The notes: generated by a model not told the origin, from the letters alone. A DNA stretch of 64,000 nucleotides from Streptomyces sp. GESEQ-35 (GCF_017948485.1 NZ_JAFFSX010000003.1:310001-374000); one strand, 5' to 3'; counted from the first letter of the stretch, positions 39,819 to 49,317 are shown. Numbers and translations: made by a program.

Positions 39819-41201
39819 ATGGGCATTCTCACTCTCCTGCGGAACGCGTTCGGCCGCAGCCGAAAAGCCCGCACGACCGAAGCAGAGGGTGCGACACCTT
39901 CGCAGACATCGGAACCGACGGTCCCCTCCCCGTCCCCCGAGCCGACCCTCACCCCACCCACCCCCACGGCCTCCATCCCGGAGCCCCGCCCGTCCACCCC
40001 GGACGACGATGACGAGCACGACCTCGTCGCGGCAGCGTTCACCAACGTGACGGTGCCGAGGCCGGCGGGGGAGCCGACGGCCGAGGAGCAGGTTACGGAG
40101 CCGGTTGCGGAGACGCCGGTGACTGAAGAGCCGGCGGCGGAGACGCCGGTGACCGAGGAACCGGTGACCGAGGCGCCGGTGACTGAAGAGCCGGTGGCGG
40201 AGACGCCGGTGACCGAGGAACCGGTTACGGCGGCGCCGGTGACCGAGGAACCGGTGGCTGAAGAGCCGGTGACCGAGGCGCCTGTAGTCGAGGAACCGGT
40301 GACCGAGGTGCCGGCCGTTGAGGAGCCGGTTGCCGAGGAGCCCGAGCCCGTGGCTGCCGCGGTGAACGAACCGCTCGCCGCCGATGGCGAGGACACCCCA
40401 CAGGGGCCACCCGCACCCGACGACGAAACCAGCACGGGTGGTGCGGGTGGGAACAACCCGGCCGAAGGCGAAGCCGAGGCCGAACCGGAGCCGGCCACCG
40501 AGGAACCCGCACCCGACGACGAAACCGGCACGGGCGGTGCGGGTGGGAGCGACAACCAGGCCGAAAGCCTGGTGCCCACCACCCTGCGGACGGCCTACAC
40601 CGCAGCAGAAACCACCCTCACCACCCACAACCTCACCACCACCAAGGCCAAGGTCTACCTCGTCCTCGACCGCTCCGCGTCCATGCGCGCCTACTACAAG
40701 GACGGCTCGGCCCAGGCCCTCGGCGACCAGTCACTCGCCCTCGCCGCCCACCTCGACCCCGACGCCACCGTCCACGTCACGTTCTTCTCCACGGAAGTGG
40801 ACGGCACGGGTGACCTCACCCTCCCCGACCACGCCACCAAGATCGACGACCTCCACGCCTCCTTCGGCCGCATGGGCCGTACGAGCTACCACGCCGCCGT
40901 GGAAGAAATCACCACCCACTACACCAAGTCCGGCACCACCCTCCCCGCCCTGGTGATCTTCCAGACCGACGGCGCCCCCGACGCGAAGACCCCCGCCACC
41001 CAGTCCCTCACCGAAGCCGCGAAGACCCACCCCGCCCTCTTCTTCTCCTTCGTCGCCTTCGGCGAGCACGACAACAAGGCCTTCGACTACCTCCGCAAAC
41101 TGAAGACCGAGAACACGGCCTTCTTCCACGCGGGCCCCGCCCCGAAGGAACTCACGGACGCGGAGCTCTACGAGGGCGTACTGGCGACCTGGCGTCCGTA
41201 G
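39819..41201 (+). CDS. VWA-domain protein with long acidic repeat region
   Basis: A 460-aa protein. Residues 1-90 are charged and Pro/Thr-rich; 90-180 is a low-complexity stretch of [14 protein letters not shown] units; 250-460 is a VWA domain with [13 protein letters not shown] and FQTDGAPD, and a [12 protein letters not shown] segment. The VWA domain resembles TerF-type proteins of tellurite/stress loci. No signal peptide. Probably an intracellular adaptor or sensor; function unknown. Confidence 0.75.
   Translation: MGILTLLRNAFGRSRKARTTEAEGATPSQTSEPTVPSPSPEPTLTPPTPTASIPEPRPSTPDDDDEHDLVAAAFTNVTVPRPAGEPTAEEQVTEPVAETPVTEEPAAETPVTEEPVTEAPVTEEPVAETPVTEEPVTAAPVTEEPVAEEPVTEAPVVEEPVTEVPAVEEPVAEEPEPVAAAVNEPLAADGEDTPQGPPAPDDETSTGGAGGNNPAEGEAEAEPEPATEEPAPDDETGTGGAGGSDNQAESLVPTTLRTAYTAAETTLTTHNLTTTKAKVYLVLDRSASMRAYYKDGSAQALGDQSLALAAHLDPDATVHVTFFSTEVDGTGDLTLPDHATKIDDLHASFGRMGRTSYHAAVEEITTHYTKSGTTLPALVIFQTDGAPDAKTPATQSLTEAAKTHPALFFSFVAFGEHDNKAFDYLRKLKTENTAFFHAGPAPKELTDAELYEGVLATWRP
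40078..40350 (+). repeat. Coding tandem repeats (EEPVTE units)
   Basis: Degenerate 15-base units such as ACTGAAGAGCCGGTG and ACCGAGGAACCGGTG recur through this stretch and encode Glu-Glu-Pro-Val-(Thr/Ala) pentads. Copy number is likely to vary between strains. Confidence 0.7.
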
Positions 41202-41227
41202 CGGACCGCAACGGCCCGGCACCCCAT

Positions 41228-41267
41228 GGGGCGCCCGTCACCCCGTAAAACGGGAGGCGGGCGCCCC
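41228..41267 (+). terminator. Nested terminator hairpin
   Basis: Outer 10-bp stem GGGGCGCCCG (41228-41237) with 41258-41267, enclosing a small CCCCGT-AAA-ACGGG hairpin. It separates the VWA gene from metG. Confidence 0.75.
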
Positions 41268-41355
41268 TTGCCCGTCGGCTACGATTTCAAGGTTCGTAGA
41301 CGGTCGAAACACACCGAAACCGTCACCCCGTGTAGCGACTTGGGAGCAGCCCGCA

Positions 41356-43065
41356 ATGGCTCGACACCTCATCACCAGCGCCCTTCCGTACATCAACGGG
41401 ATCAAGCACCTGGGCAACATGGTGGGGTCCATGCTCCCGGCGGACGTGTACTCCCGGTACCTGCGCCAGCGCGGCCACGACGTCCTCTACATCTGCGCGA
41501 CGGACGAACACGGCACCCCCGCCGAGCTGGCCGCGAAGGAGGAGGGCCTGCCGGTCGACGAGTTCTGCGCACGGGCGCACGACCAGCAGAAGGCGATCTA
41601 CGACGGCTTCAACCTGGCCTTCGACTACTTCGGCCGCAGCTCCTCCCCGCAGAACCGCGAGATCACCCAGGAGATCGCCCGCGAGCTGAAGGCGAACGGC
41701 TTCATCGAGGAACGGGCCATCCGCCAGGTGTACTCGGTCACGGACGGCCGTTTCCTCCCGGACCGGTACATCATCGGCACCTGCCCGCACTGCGGCTACG
41801 ACAAGGCCCGCGGCGACCAGTGCGAGAACTGCACCCGCGTCCTGGACCCGACCGACCTGATCGACCCGCGGTCCGCGATCAGCGGCAGCAGCGACCTGGA
41901 GATCCGCGAGACCAAGCACCTCTTCCTCCTCCAGTCGGCCCTGGCCGGCGAGGTCGAGGCGTGGGTCGACGAGCGCGCCGACAACTGGCCGATCCTGGCG
42001 TCCTCCATCGCCCGCAAGTGGCTCACGGAGGGCCTGCACGACCGTGCGATCACCCGCGACCTCGACTGGGGCGTCCCGGTCCCGGCGGACACCTGGCCGG
42101 AGCTGGCGGCCGAGGGCAAGGTCTTCTACGTCTGGTTCGACGCCCCGATCGAGTACATCGGCGCGACGAAGGAGTGGGCGGACCAGGACCCGGAGAACCG
42201 TGACTGGCGCTCCTGGTGGTGGAAGTCGGACGCGGACGTCCAGTACACGCAGTTCATGGGCAAGGACAACGTCCCCTTCCACAGCGTGATGTTCCCGGCG
42301 ACCCTGCTGGGCACCCGCGCGCCGTGGAAGAAGGTCGACGTCATCAAGGCCTTCAACTGGCTGAACTACTACGGCGGCAAGTTCTCCACCTCGCAGCGGC
42401 GAGGCGTCTTCACCCACGACGCTCTGGAGATCCTCCCCGCCGACTACTGGCGCTACTTCATGATGGCCAACGCCCCGGAGTCGGACGACTCGTCCTTCAC
42501 CTGGGAGCACTTCACGGCCACGGTGAACAAGGACCTGGCGGACACCCTCGGCAACTTCGTCAACCGAGTCCTCTCCTTCTCGAAGAAGCGCTTCGGCGAA
42601 GAGGTCCCGGCGGGCGCGGAGCCCGGCGAGGCGGAGGCCAAGCTCGGCGAGGAGATCGCGCGTCTGCTCACCGAGTACGAGGAGCAGATGGAGGCCATCC
42701 AGTTCCGCAAGGCGGCGGCCGCGCTGCGCGCCCTGTGGTCGGCCGGCAACTCCTACCTGGAGGAGAAGGCCCCCTGGCTGGAGATCAAGACCGACAAGGA
42801 GGGGGCGGCCCTGACCCTCCGTACGGCGATGAACCTGATCCACCTCTACGCGGTGATCTCGGAGCCCTTCATCCCGACGACCTCGGCGGCCATGCGCCAG
42901 GCGTTCTCCCTGACGGAAGACACGGCGACCTGGGTCAGCACCGACGAGGCGAAGACACTGAACTCGGTCCCCGCCGGCGCCCCCTTCACCGTCCCCCCGG
43001 TCCTCTTCGCCAAGCTCACGGACGAGGACCTGGAGACGTACAAGGAGCGCTTCGGCGGCGAGTAG
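41356..43065 (+). CDS. metG: Methionyl-tRNA synthetase
   Basis: A 569-aa class I synthetase that charges tRNA-Met. HIGH-like motif [11 protein letters not shown] near the N-terminus, zinc-knuckle cysteines ([17 protein letters not shown]), [15 protein letters not shown], the KMSKS-like KFSTSQRRG and the helical anticodon domain. No C-terminal dimerisation domain, as is common in actinobacteria. Its place corresponds to S. coelicolor SCO3792. Confidence 0.95.
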   Translation: MARHLITSALPYINGIKHLGNMVGSMLPADVYSRYLRQRGHDVLYICATDEHGTPAELAAKEEGLPVDEFCARAHDQQKAIYDGFNLAFDYFGRSSSPQNREITQEIARELKANGFIEERAIRQVYSVTDGRFLPDRYIIGTCPHCGYDKARGDQCENCTRVLDPTDLIDPRSAISGSSDLEIRETKHLFLLQSALAGEVEAWVDERADNWPILASSIARKWLTEGLHDRAITRDLDWGVPVPADTWPELAAEGKVFYVWFDAPIEYIGATKEWADQDPENRDWRSWWWKSDADVQYTQFMGKDNVPFHSVMFPATLLGTRAPWKKVDVIKAFNWLNYYGGKFSTSQRRGVFTHDALEILPADYWRYFMMANAPESDDSSFTWEHFTATVNKDLADTLGNFVNRVLSFSKKRFGEEVPAGAEPGEAEAKLGEEIARLLTEYEEQMEAIQFRKAAAALRALWSAGNSYLEEKAPWLEIKTDKEGAALTLRTAMNLIHLYAVISEPFIPTTSAAMRQAFSLTEDTATWVSTDEAKTLNSVPAGAPFTVPPVLFAKLTDEDLETYKERFGGE

Positions 43066-43178
43066 GAGTGAGAAAGCGGTGATCAACTCGCGGACGAAGA
43101 GAGAAAGTTGCCCGAGCGGTCGATCCTGTGTGTGCCCTGACTGCACGACGCCCAGGACACGACCGTAAGGTCTCCGCC

Positions 43179-43643
43179 ATGGCAGTACCTGAGGTCATCC
43201 CGATCGCCTACGAGCCGCACGGCCGTACGGAGGCCATCGGTCACTACGCGGACGGACAGTTCCTGGGGACGGTCGCCTGGGCCTTCCCCAAGGGCTTCCG
43301 TCTGGACGCCGGCTGGGAAGAGCACAAGCGCCTCTACGCAGCGCTGCACACCTTCGACGCCAAGGGCATATACCGCGACTCGCAGATCCTGTGCGCGGGC
43401 ACCTGGGCCGAGCAGCAACGCACCCCGGCAGTCCTGCCCCGGGCCCGCGCCCATCTGGCGACCCTGCTCAGGGCACTGCCCCGCCGCACCTACACGGACA
43501 TCGCGATCCGCCCCTTCCAGCTCACCGTCGACGACGTGCTGTTCGGCCTGGTGACCGAAGAGGACGAGGGCGAACCCTGGGCGGAGCTCTACCCGGACCA
43601 CCTGGGCTTCGGCCCACCGTGGGACGGCACGTACGACACGTGA
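43179..43643 (+). CDS. Hypothetical protein
   Basis: A 154-aa soluble protein starting MAVPEVIPIAYEPHGRTEAI, with GQFLGTVAWAFPKGFRLDAG and a C-terminal FGLVTEEDEGEPWAELYPD. Shape and acidic surface are like immunity or small cytosolic proteins, but no family is recognised. ATG 43179 is preferred to upstream starts. Its 3' end overlaps the convergent DUF397 gene by 55 bases. Confidence 0.65.
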   Translation: MAVPEVIPIAYEPHGRTEAIGHYADGQFLGTVAWAFPKGFRLDAGWEEHKRLYAALHTFDAKGIYRDSQILCAGTWAEQQRTPAVLPRARAHLATLLRALPRRTYTDIAIRPFQLTVDDVLFGLVTEEDEGEPWAELYPDHLGFGPPWDGTYDT

Positions 43644-43804
43644 GTGCGCTGCAGTAGGGCGGCGAGGGCGGTGGGGGTGACGGTGATTATTCGGGTGGGG
43701 TCGTCGCTTTCACGGAGGAGCAACGTGGCTTCGCCGTGAGCGAGTTCGACGCACTCGTTGCCTGCCCCGCCGCCGGAGTACGTGGACTTCTGCCACTGGG
43801 TCAC
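43589..43804 (-). CDS. DUF397 protein
   Basis: A 71-aa protein beginning MTQWQKSTYSGGGAGNECVE, the DUF397 signature, with LLLRESDDPTRIITVT. DUF397 proteins accompany XRE-DUF5753 regulators in WhiJ- and AbaA-type loci and are thought to modulate the regulator. It starts two bases after the regulator's stop. Confidence 0.85.
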   Translation of the reverse strand: MTQWQKSTYSGGGAGNECVELAHGEATLLLRESDDPTRIITVTPTALAALLQRTHVSYVPSHGGPKPRWSG

Positions 43805-43806
43805 GT

Positions 43807-44655
43807 CTACAGCTCCTTCGACAGACGGTGAATGAAGTCCCGCGACTTGCGTGAGTCGAGGGATGCCGACTCCACCTTACGGAAGAACGTTCGCAAGGCC
43901 TGGAGCTGAGAAAAGGCGTCCACGAAGGCCGAGCCGTAATATGCGTCCCGCTGCACGGTGTCCAAGGCGGGCACCCGCCCGCCGACATACACCAAGGACG
44001 TACTCGCTCCGCCGAATCCGTCGACGTCGAAGGGGATCACCCGCACCGTGACATTTGGGTGCTCCGACCGAAGCAGCAGCTCGTCGAGCTGATCACGAGC
44101 CACCCGTCGGTCCGCGACGCGGGTATGCAGTACGGACTCATGCAGGACCGCCTCGTACGGAACCGGATCCTCTCGCGACAGCACCTGCTGGCGCCGCATA
44201 CGGTAGGCGACCCACAACTCCAGCTCAGGGTCGGGCAGTGGCGGAACCCAGTATCCGAACACCGCCCGTGCATAGTCCTCGGTCTGGAGCAGCCCCGGCA
44301 CGTGGGCAGTCGCGATCACCTGCATGAAGTGCGCGTGATGCTCCAGCTCCGCCAAGTCCAGGAACTCCGCCGGTAGTTCGTCCCGGTATTCCTCCCACCA
44401 CCCACGCGTGCGATCCGTCGCCATCTCCGCCAGTGCATCGATCAACTCGTGATCTGCGCAGGCGTACTGAGCTGCCATCCGCCGTACCCGCGCTTCGCTG
44501 ACCCCCGAGACACCGGACTCGATCTGGCTCATCGTCACCGAAATCGTGCCCAGCCTCCGGGCCGACTCGCGGGCCGTCAGGCCTGCCGCCTCCCGCAGTT
44601 TGCGCAGCTCACGGCCGAGCCGCTCCTGCCGAACCGTCGGCTGTTTCCGCGGCAC
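43807..44655 (-). CDS. XRE-family DNA-binding regulator with DUF5753
   Basis: A 282-aa protein. HTH: LGRELRKLREAAGLTARESA and MSQIESGVSGVSEARVRRMA. DUF5753 follows (MQVIATAHVPGLLQTEDYA, LTRVADRR-type central segment, then DFIHRLSKEL at the end). GTG 44655 is chosen because GAGGAGG lies five bases upstream. With DUF397 downstream and an ATPase divergent, this is a WhiJ-type developmental regulatory set. Confidence 0.85.
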   Translation of the reverse strand: MPRKQPTVRQERLGRELRKLREAAGLTARESARRLGTISVTMSQIESGVSGVSEARVRRMAAQYACADHELIDALAEMATDRTRGWWEEYRDELPAEFLDLAELEHHAHFMQVIATAHVPGLLQTEDYARAVFGYWVPPLPDPELELWVAYRMRRQQVLSREDPVPYEAVLHESVLHTRVADRRVARDQLDELLLRSEHPNVTVRVIPFDVDGFGGASTSLVYVGGRVPALDTVQRDAYYGSAFVDAFSQLQALRTFFRKVESASLDSRKSRDFIHRLSKEL

Positions 44656-44894
44656 CCGCGCCTCCTCGTTTCCCCAACGGCACTCGTACATCCGCCGATT
44701 GGCCACCACATCGAGTGACCAGACTACGACAAGGAGTTGCGGCGGACTAACTTTATTCTCTACCGTCAGTGACGCGACGCACACCCTGCGGAACCGGGAC
44801 CCCGGAAGCGCACCGCTCCGCCCTGCCATGACGGCCGCGGCACTGCCACCGCCCGCCCATCCGCAACCCCCTCCACCCAACCGGGAGTTGACGC

Positions 44895-45320
44895 ATGCCC
44901 GAAACGGAAACCGAATCCGGAGACTCCTGGGAGTACTCCCTCTACATCCCCAACGACCTCCGAGCCGTCCCCATCTGCCGCCGCACCCTCCGCCTGATCC
45001 TGACCGCGCACGGCCTGATCACCCTCGTAGACACGGCCGAACTCCTCGCAACGGAGCTGATCAGCAACGCCGTATGCCACACCAAGGGCCCCGCAGCACT
45101 CCGCGTCCGCTGGTCGGCCGGCGTGCTGCGGATCGGCGCATGGGACGCGGATCCGGAACCCCCGGAACCTCCAGGCACGTTGGCCGACATCACCGACCTC
45201 GAAGCGGGCCGCGGCCTCATCCTCGTCCGAACCTGCGCCGGCCTCTGGGGCTGGCAGCCCCTGTCGAGACACGGCAACCGAGGCAAGTACGTGTGGTGCG
45301 AGCTGACGTCGGCGGCGTGA
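44895..45320 (+). CDS. HATPase_c anti-sigma-like ATP-binding protein
   Basis: A 141-aa protein of the RsbW/AbaA-associated ATPase group: AELLATELISNAVCHT (N-box), LRIGAWDADPEPP (G1-like) and LEAGRGLILVRTCA (G2). It is divergent from the XRE-DUF397 pair, as in other WhiJ-type loci. It may be a kinase-like partner of the regulator rather than a true anti-sigma factor. Confidence 0.8.
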   Translation: MPETETESGDSWEYSLYIPNDLRAVPICRRTLRLILTAHGLITLVDTAELLATELISNAVCHTKGPAALRVRWSAGVLRIGAWDADPEPPEPPGTLADITDLEAGRGLILVRTCAGLWGWQPLSRHGNRGKYVWCELTSAA

Positions 45321-45400
45321 ACGTTTCCCCGCCGCTCGAAAGGGTGAACGCATCCCAATCCCCCGACCAGCCAACCCCTTGATCAACCTAGGTTGCACAC

Positions 45401-46318
45401 ATGGTCACATCAGCTCACGAGGGCATGCACCGCATCTTCCAGGAGCGGCCCGAGATCTTGGCTCCCGTCTTCGGGGTGCTGGGCGTCCCGTTACCCGCAA
45501 AGGCCACGGTGGACGCCGTCACCACGGACGTGACGGAGGCTCGGCCGCTGGAGCGTCGCGTGGACACCGTTCTGCGCATCGGCCCGTCCGACGGTGAGGA
45601 CTTCCTGCTCGCCATAGAGTCGCAGTCGAAGAAGGTCCCGGGCAAGGAGGCGAGTTGGGCGTATTACGTCGCCTACCTCCAGGCGAAGTACGGCCTGCCC
45701 GTGCTGCTTCTGGTGGTCTGCCAGGACATGGCTACGGCCAAGTGGGCGGCGGGCCCCTTCGACTGCGGCACCCGCGGCTGGACTGCCCAGCGGACGTTTC
45801 CCCTGGTCGCCGGGCCGGACAACCTACCGGTGATCACCGATGCCCGGACCGCGGCGAAGAACCTCGCACTGGCCGTGCTCTCCGCCCTGGCACACGCCCG
45901 CAGCGCCGACTGTGAGGCCATACTGGAGGCAATCGAGAAGGCCCTCCACGAACTCCGGGAAACGGACCCCGAAACCGCCGGGTACTTCTTCGACTTCCTG
46001 GAAATCAACCTGGGGAACACCCCCGCCGGACAGAAATGGAAGGAAATCATGTCGTTCGTCAGCTACTTCCCCGGCCGGGGAACAGTCCGTGAGACGGCCT
46101 ACCTGGAGGGCCAGGCCGCAGGCGAGGCGAAGGGGATCCTGTCCGTGCTGGAGGTGCGCGGCATCCCCGTACCGGACAGTGTGCGTGAACGCATCACCAC
46201 CTGCACCGACCCCGACCGCATGGGCGCCTGGCTGGAGCGTTCCCGCACGGTCATGCGCGCGGAGGATCTGTTCGCCGAGGACGCGGAGGTTCCGCGGAAC
46301 GCTCCTGAAGAGGCCTGA
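45401..46318 (+). CDS. Rpn/PD-(D/E)XK nuclease-like protein
   Basis: A 305-aa protein starting MVTSAHEGMHRIFQERPEIL. The central motifs RRVDTVLRIG and DFLLAIESQSKKVPGKEASW have the D...ExQxK-like spacing of the Rpn/YhgA recombination-promoting nuclease family. The C-terminal 60 residues (LSVLEVRGIPVPDSVRERI) form a separate helical tail. Streptomyces carry many paralogues of this protein. The nuclease assignment is by motif only. Confidence 0.6.
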   Translation: MVTSAHEGMHRIFQERPEILAPVFGVLGVPLPAKATVDAVTTDVTEARPLERRVDTVLRIGPSDGEDFLLAIESQSKKVPGKEASWAYYVAYLQAKYGLPVLLLVVCQDMATAKWAAGPFDCGTRGWTAQRTFPLVAGPDNLPVITDARTAAKNLALAVLSALAHARSADCEAILEAIEKALHELRETDPETAGYFFDFLEINLGNTPAGQKWKEIMSFVSYFPGRGTVRETAYLEGQAAGEAKGILSVLEVRGIPVPDSVRERITTCTDPDRMGAWLERSRTVMRAEDLFAEDAEVPRNAPEEA

Positions 46319-46321
46319 ACG

Positions 46322-46741
46322 TTGGACGACGAGCTGGACGAACATCCAGACCTGAACAACCTCGTCCGGTTCACGGCGGTGACCCTCGCACTGGGGGTAC
46401 CGCCGAACCGGGTCGTCGCCGACTTCCAGTCGGGGCTTGAGGATCTCAGACAGCGCGGCTCGCTATCGCTCGAGCAGCTGGCCGACGTGCGCAGCAAGGT
46501 GGGCAGGAGATCCCAGGAGCACGCCACCGAGTGGACCGAGGGTTTTGTAGCGGGCTACGTGTCGGCCTGGGGCGCAGCCGTTCTGCGGGTCTTGGAGACA
46601 CGCGGCATCCCCGTCTCCACCGAGATCTACCGCGCCCTCAGTACGTGCCCCGACGCGGATGCACTCACCCGGTTCCTCGACCGAGCCGTCACCGTCACCG
46701 ACGCGATGGATCTGTTCAACGAACCGTCAGCAAGCGCCTGA
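46322..46741 (+). CDS. Small partner or truncated paralogue sharing the nuclease-like gene's tail domain
   Basis: A 139-aa frame from TTG 46322. Its C-terminus (LRVLETRGIPVSTEIYRALS ... FLDRAVTVTDAMDLF) aligns with the tail of the preceding protein (LSVLEVRGIPVPDSVRERIT ... LERSRTVMRAEDLF). The N-terminal half is unrelated and has no nuclease motif. Either a dedicated partner or a paralogue that lost its catalytic domain. It is only three bases from the upstream stop. Confidence 0.6.
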   Translation: MDDELDEHPDLNNLVRFTAVTLALGVPPNRVVADFQSGLEDLRQRGSLSLEQLADVRSKVGRRSQEHATEWTEGFVAGYVSAWGAAVLRVLETRGIPVSTEIYRALSTCPDADALTRFLDRAVTVTDAMDLFNEPSASA

Positions 46742-46845
46742 CGCAATCTGGGTGATCCGAAGCCCTCGATCCTCTGTACGCGCAGCTGCCCAGGGGATAC
46801 ACATCGCGAAGATCACGTGAGCCAACTGAATGGGGGGATCCATCC

Positions 46846-47211
46846 ATGGCACTGTTCGGCAACGCGCACACCATAGACCCGGGCGCGGCGCAGCACGACT
46901 ACGCACGTCTGCTGGGTCAGAGCGAGCAGGTGCACGCGGCGTACATGCTGGTCCGCGACACCATACTGTTCACCGACCGCCGTCTGATCCTGGTCGACAA
47001 GCAGGGCATCACGGGGAAGAAGGTGGAGTACCACTCGATCCCGTACCGCAGCATCACCCACTTCGCCGTGGAGACCGCCGGCACCTTCGACCTCGACGCC
47101 GAGCTGAAGATCTGGCTCTCGGGCTCCCAGACCCCGATCGAGAAGACCTTCACCAAGGGCGTCGACATCTACGAAGTCCAGGCGATACTCACTCAGTTCG
47201 TGGCGAGGTAG
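46846..47211 (+). CDS. Bacterial PH-domain protein
   Basis: A 121-aa protein that is one bacterial pleckstrin-homology domain: LVRDTILFTDRRLILVDKQG, EYHSIPYRSITHFAVETAG, FDLDAELKIWLSG, then the C-terminal helix VDIYEVQAILTQFVA. Typical of the bPH_1 (YvbH/YokE) group; role unknown. Confidence 0.8.
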   Translation: MALFGNAHTIDPGAAQHDYARLLGQSEQVHAAYMLVRDTILFTDRRLILVDKQGITGKKVEYHSIPYRSITHFAVETAGTFDLDAELKIWLSGSQTPIEKTFTKGVDIYEVQAILTQFVAR

Positions 47212-47238
47212 CGGAACCACGCGAGCCCAAACAGCGCG

Positions 47239-47269
47239 GGGCGCCCAGGACTTCACGTCCTGGGCGCCC
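47239..47269. terminator. Bidirectional terminator
   Basis: Perfect 13-bp stem GGGCGCCCAGGAC (47239-47251) with 47257-47269 and loop TTCAC, between convergent genes. Confidence 0.8.
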
Positions 47270-47287
47270 TCGCTCACGTACCGGTGA

Positions 47288-48253
47288 CTACGACGCGGAC
47301 GCCGACGCCGACGCCGAAGCCCCCGGCACCGTGTCCGTGCTGTCGTGGGTCTCGTCCGGGGCGACGCCCATCGTGATGGTGCCGATGACGCCCTTGGCGA
47401 TGTTCTTCTTGTTGTACTTCAGCTTGAGGAGACCGCCGGTCGTGCCGGACTGGTCGTAGATGGTGTCCTCGGTGAGCGTGGTGCGCTCGGTGGTGGACGT
47501 GGAGTACGGCTCGACCTCGGCGGAGGCGAGGACGGACTCCTCGTCGAAGAAGAACTGGCCGGTGTGGCAGGTGTGCCCGCCCTCGTAGCCGGCGTCCGTC
47601 CAGGTGCCGTCCACGTGGACCTTGGTGTGGATGTGGACGCAACGGCCCTGGTACCAGCCCGGGAAGACCGTCTTGAAGGTGACGATGCCCTGCTTGTCGG
47701 TCTTCCAGGTGCCGCGCAGGTAGCGCTCGTCGTCGGTGGGCTCCTGGTGGCCGCCGCCCCCACCGGTGCCGCCGGAGGGCGCGCCGGACGGGGGCTCACC
47801 CGTCGGCGTACCGGAGGGGGCGTCGGTCGGGGCGGAGCCGCCACCGCCCGTGGAGGAGTCCTCGTAGCCGGAGTAGATGCCCAGCGCGTCGCAGTGCCAG
47901 ATGTCGACGGCCACGTTCTTCAGCGGCTTGCAGTTCTCCGCGTCGATCACCTTGAGACGGAGGGTCAGCGGAATGCCCTCCTTGTCCTCGGTGATATCCG
48001 TACGGAGCTTGTCGGCGTCGATGTAGTAAGGCCCCTCGGTGGTTTCCGAGGTGAGCGTGTAGCACGTCTCAGCCGACGTGGAGCTCGCGGACGCCTTCGC
48101 CGCGGCGCCCTTTCCGCTCTGGCCGGCGTTGGCGGTCGCGGCCAGGGTGCCGCCGACACCCACGGCGGCCACGGCCGCTCCACCTGCAACGACGACCTTG
48201 CGCCGCGTCACGTTCCGCTTGTGCGCCGGTCCTTGGTTCTCGTTTCCCGTCAT
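47288..48253 (-). CDS. Secreted (Tat) intradiol ring-cleavage dioxygenase
   Basis: A 321-aa protein with a twin-arginine signal (VTRRKVVVAGGAAVAAVGVGG). The fold and iron-site pieces of the catechol/protocatechuate family are visible: TEGPYYIDADKLRTDITE, VDIWHCDALGIYSGY (first Tyr ligand), RYLRGTWKTD (second Tyr), PGWYQGRCVHIHTKVHV (His ligands). It probably cleaves catecholic or lignin-derived aromatics outside the cell using Fe(III). The C-terminus is a Ser-Ala repeat. ATG 48253 is chosen; the frame extends upstream through the terminator. Confidence 0.8.
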   Translation of the reverse strand: MTGNENQGPAHKRNVTRRKVVVAGGAAVAAVGVGGTLAATANAGQSGKGAAAKASASSTSAETCYTLTSETTEGPYYIDADKLRTDITEDKEGIPLTLRLKVIDAENCKPLKNVAVDIWHCDALGIYSGYEDSSTGGGGSAPTDAPSGTPTGEPPSGAPSGGTGGGGGHQEPTDDERYLRGTWKTDKQGIVTFKTVFPGWYQGRCVHIHTKVHVDGTWTDAGYEGGHTCHTGQFFFDEESVLASAEVEPYSTSTTERTTLTEDTIYDQSGTTGGLLKLKYNKKNIAKGVIGTITMGVAPDETHDSTDTVPGASASASASAS

Positions 48254-48319
48254 GGCCAGGACGCTAGGTAAGAGGGCTGTCAGGACCATGGGAAAGGACT
48301 GTGCTTTTTCATGAGAAGG

Positions 48320-48357
48320 CAAAGGGGCTCGATATCTACGGTGATTTCGAGCCCCTT
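48320..48357 (-). terminator. Terminator hairpin
   Basis: Perfect 12-bp stem (48320-48331 with 48346-48357) between the two tandem dioxygenase genes. Confidence 0.75.
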
Positions 48358-48368
48358 TCACAAACAAA

Positions 48369-48390
48369 TTAGGTAAGGCTTTCCTTACCC
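48369..48390. promoter_or_regulatory. Candidate iron-box-like palindrome
   Basis: TTAGGTAAGGCTTTCCTTACC shares about 15 of 19 positions with the DtxR consensus and has a GGTAAGG/CCTTACC palindrome. It overlaps the stop of the upstream dioxygenase and lies before a terminator, so its effect on the downstream dioxygenase is uncertain. Confidence 0.35.
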
Positions 48391-49254
48391 ATTTTCATTC
48401 TCGTCCGGAGCCACGCCCATCGTCAGGCGGGCGTGGACGCCACGTGCGATGTGCCGCTCGTCGTAGCGGAGGTACAGCAGACCGCCCTCGGCGCCGTTGT
48501 CCGGGTAGATCGTGTCCTCGTCGAGGGTGGTGCGGGTGGCGGTGTTCGCCGAGTACGGCTCGACCTCGGCGGAGGCCAGGACGGACTCCTCGTCGAAGAA
48601 CAGCTGGCCCGTGTGACAGGTGTGGCCGCCCTCGTAACCCGCGTCCGTCCAGGTGCCGTCCACGTGGACCTTCACATGGATGTGCACACAGCGGCCCCGG
48701 TACCAGCCCGGGAAGACGGTCCTGAAGGTGACCTGGCCGTGCTTGTCCGTACGCCAGGTGCCGCGCAGATAGCGCTCGTCGTCGGTCGGCTCCTGGTGGC
48801 CGCCGGGACCGCCGGGACCACCGGAGGGAGGCGGGCCGGTGGGGGCGTCGGTGGGCGGGGTCCCGCCGCCACCTCCGTTGCCCATGTCCTCGTAGCCCGA
48901 GTAGATGCCTGTCGCCGAGCAGTGCCAGATGTCGACCGCGGCATTCCGTACCGGTCTACAGGTCTCCGCGTCGATCACCTTGAGGGCGAGCATCAGCGGG
49001 ATGCCCTCCTGGTCCTCGGTGACATCCCGGCGGATCTTGTCCGCGTCGATGTAGTACGGGCCCTCGGTGGTCTCCGTGGTCAGTAAGTAGCACGCGTCGG
49101 TGGCGGGACCGCCGGTGCTCGCGTCGCCCGCGAAGGCGTTCGCTCCCAGGCCGGCGGCCAGGCCCGCTGCCGCGACCGTCGCACCTCCGGCGACGACGAC
49201 CTTACGGCGCGTCAATTCCCGTTCTGCTGCTGCCTGTTGGTTGGTTTCCGTCAT
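48385..49254 (-). CDS. Secreted (Tat) intradiol ring-cleavage dioxygenase, tandem paralogue
   Basis: A 289-aa paralogue of the preceding enzyme (Tat signal LTRRKVVVAGGATVAAAGLAA; VDIWHCSATGIYSGY; RYLRGTWRTD; RGRCVHIHVKVHV). The central Gly/Pro linker differs from its neighbour and the Ser-Ala tail is absent. The two genes are a recent-looking tandem duplication separated by a terminator. Confidence 0.85.
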   Translation of the reverse strand: MTETNQQAAAERELTRRKVVVAGGATVAAAGLAAGLGANAFAGDASTGGPATDACYLLTTETTEGPYYIDADKIRRDVTEDQEGIPLMLALKVIDAETCRPVRNAAVDIWHCSATGIYSGYEDMGNGGGGGTPPTDAPTGPPPSGGPGGPGGHQEPTDDERYLRGTWRTDKHGQVTFRTVFPGWYRGRCVHIHVKVHVDGTWTDAGYEGGHTCHTGQLFFDEESVLASAEVEPYSANTATRTTLDEDTIYPDNGAEGGLLYLRYDERHIARGVHARLTMGVAPDENENG

Positions 49255-49317
49255 GGCCCTGAAAAATATGAACGGGACCTGTCAAAGGCCTGTGATTCAT
49301 GAGGGTCACATGAGAAT

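Noticed and set aside
40078..40350. Short regular repeats that might suggest a CRISPR array
   Set aside because: Units are in-frame 15-base codon repeats without unique spacers, inside an intact VWA gene.
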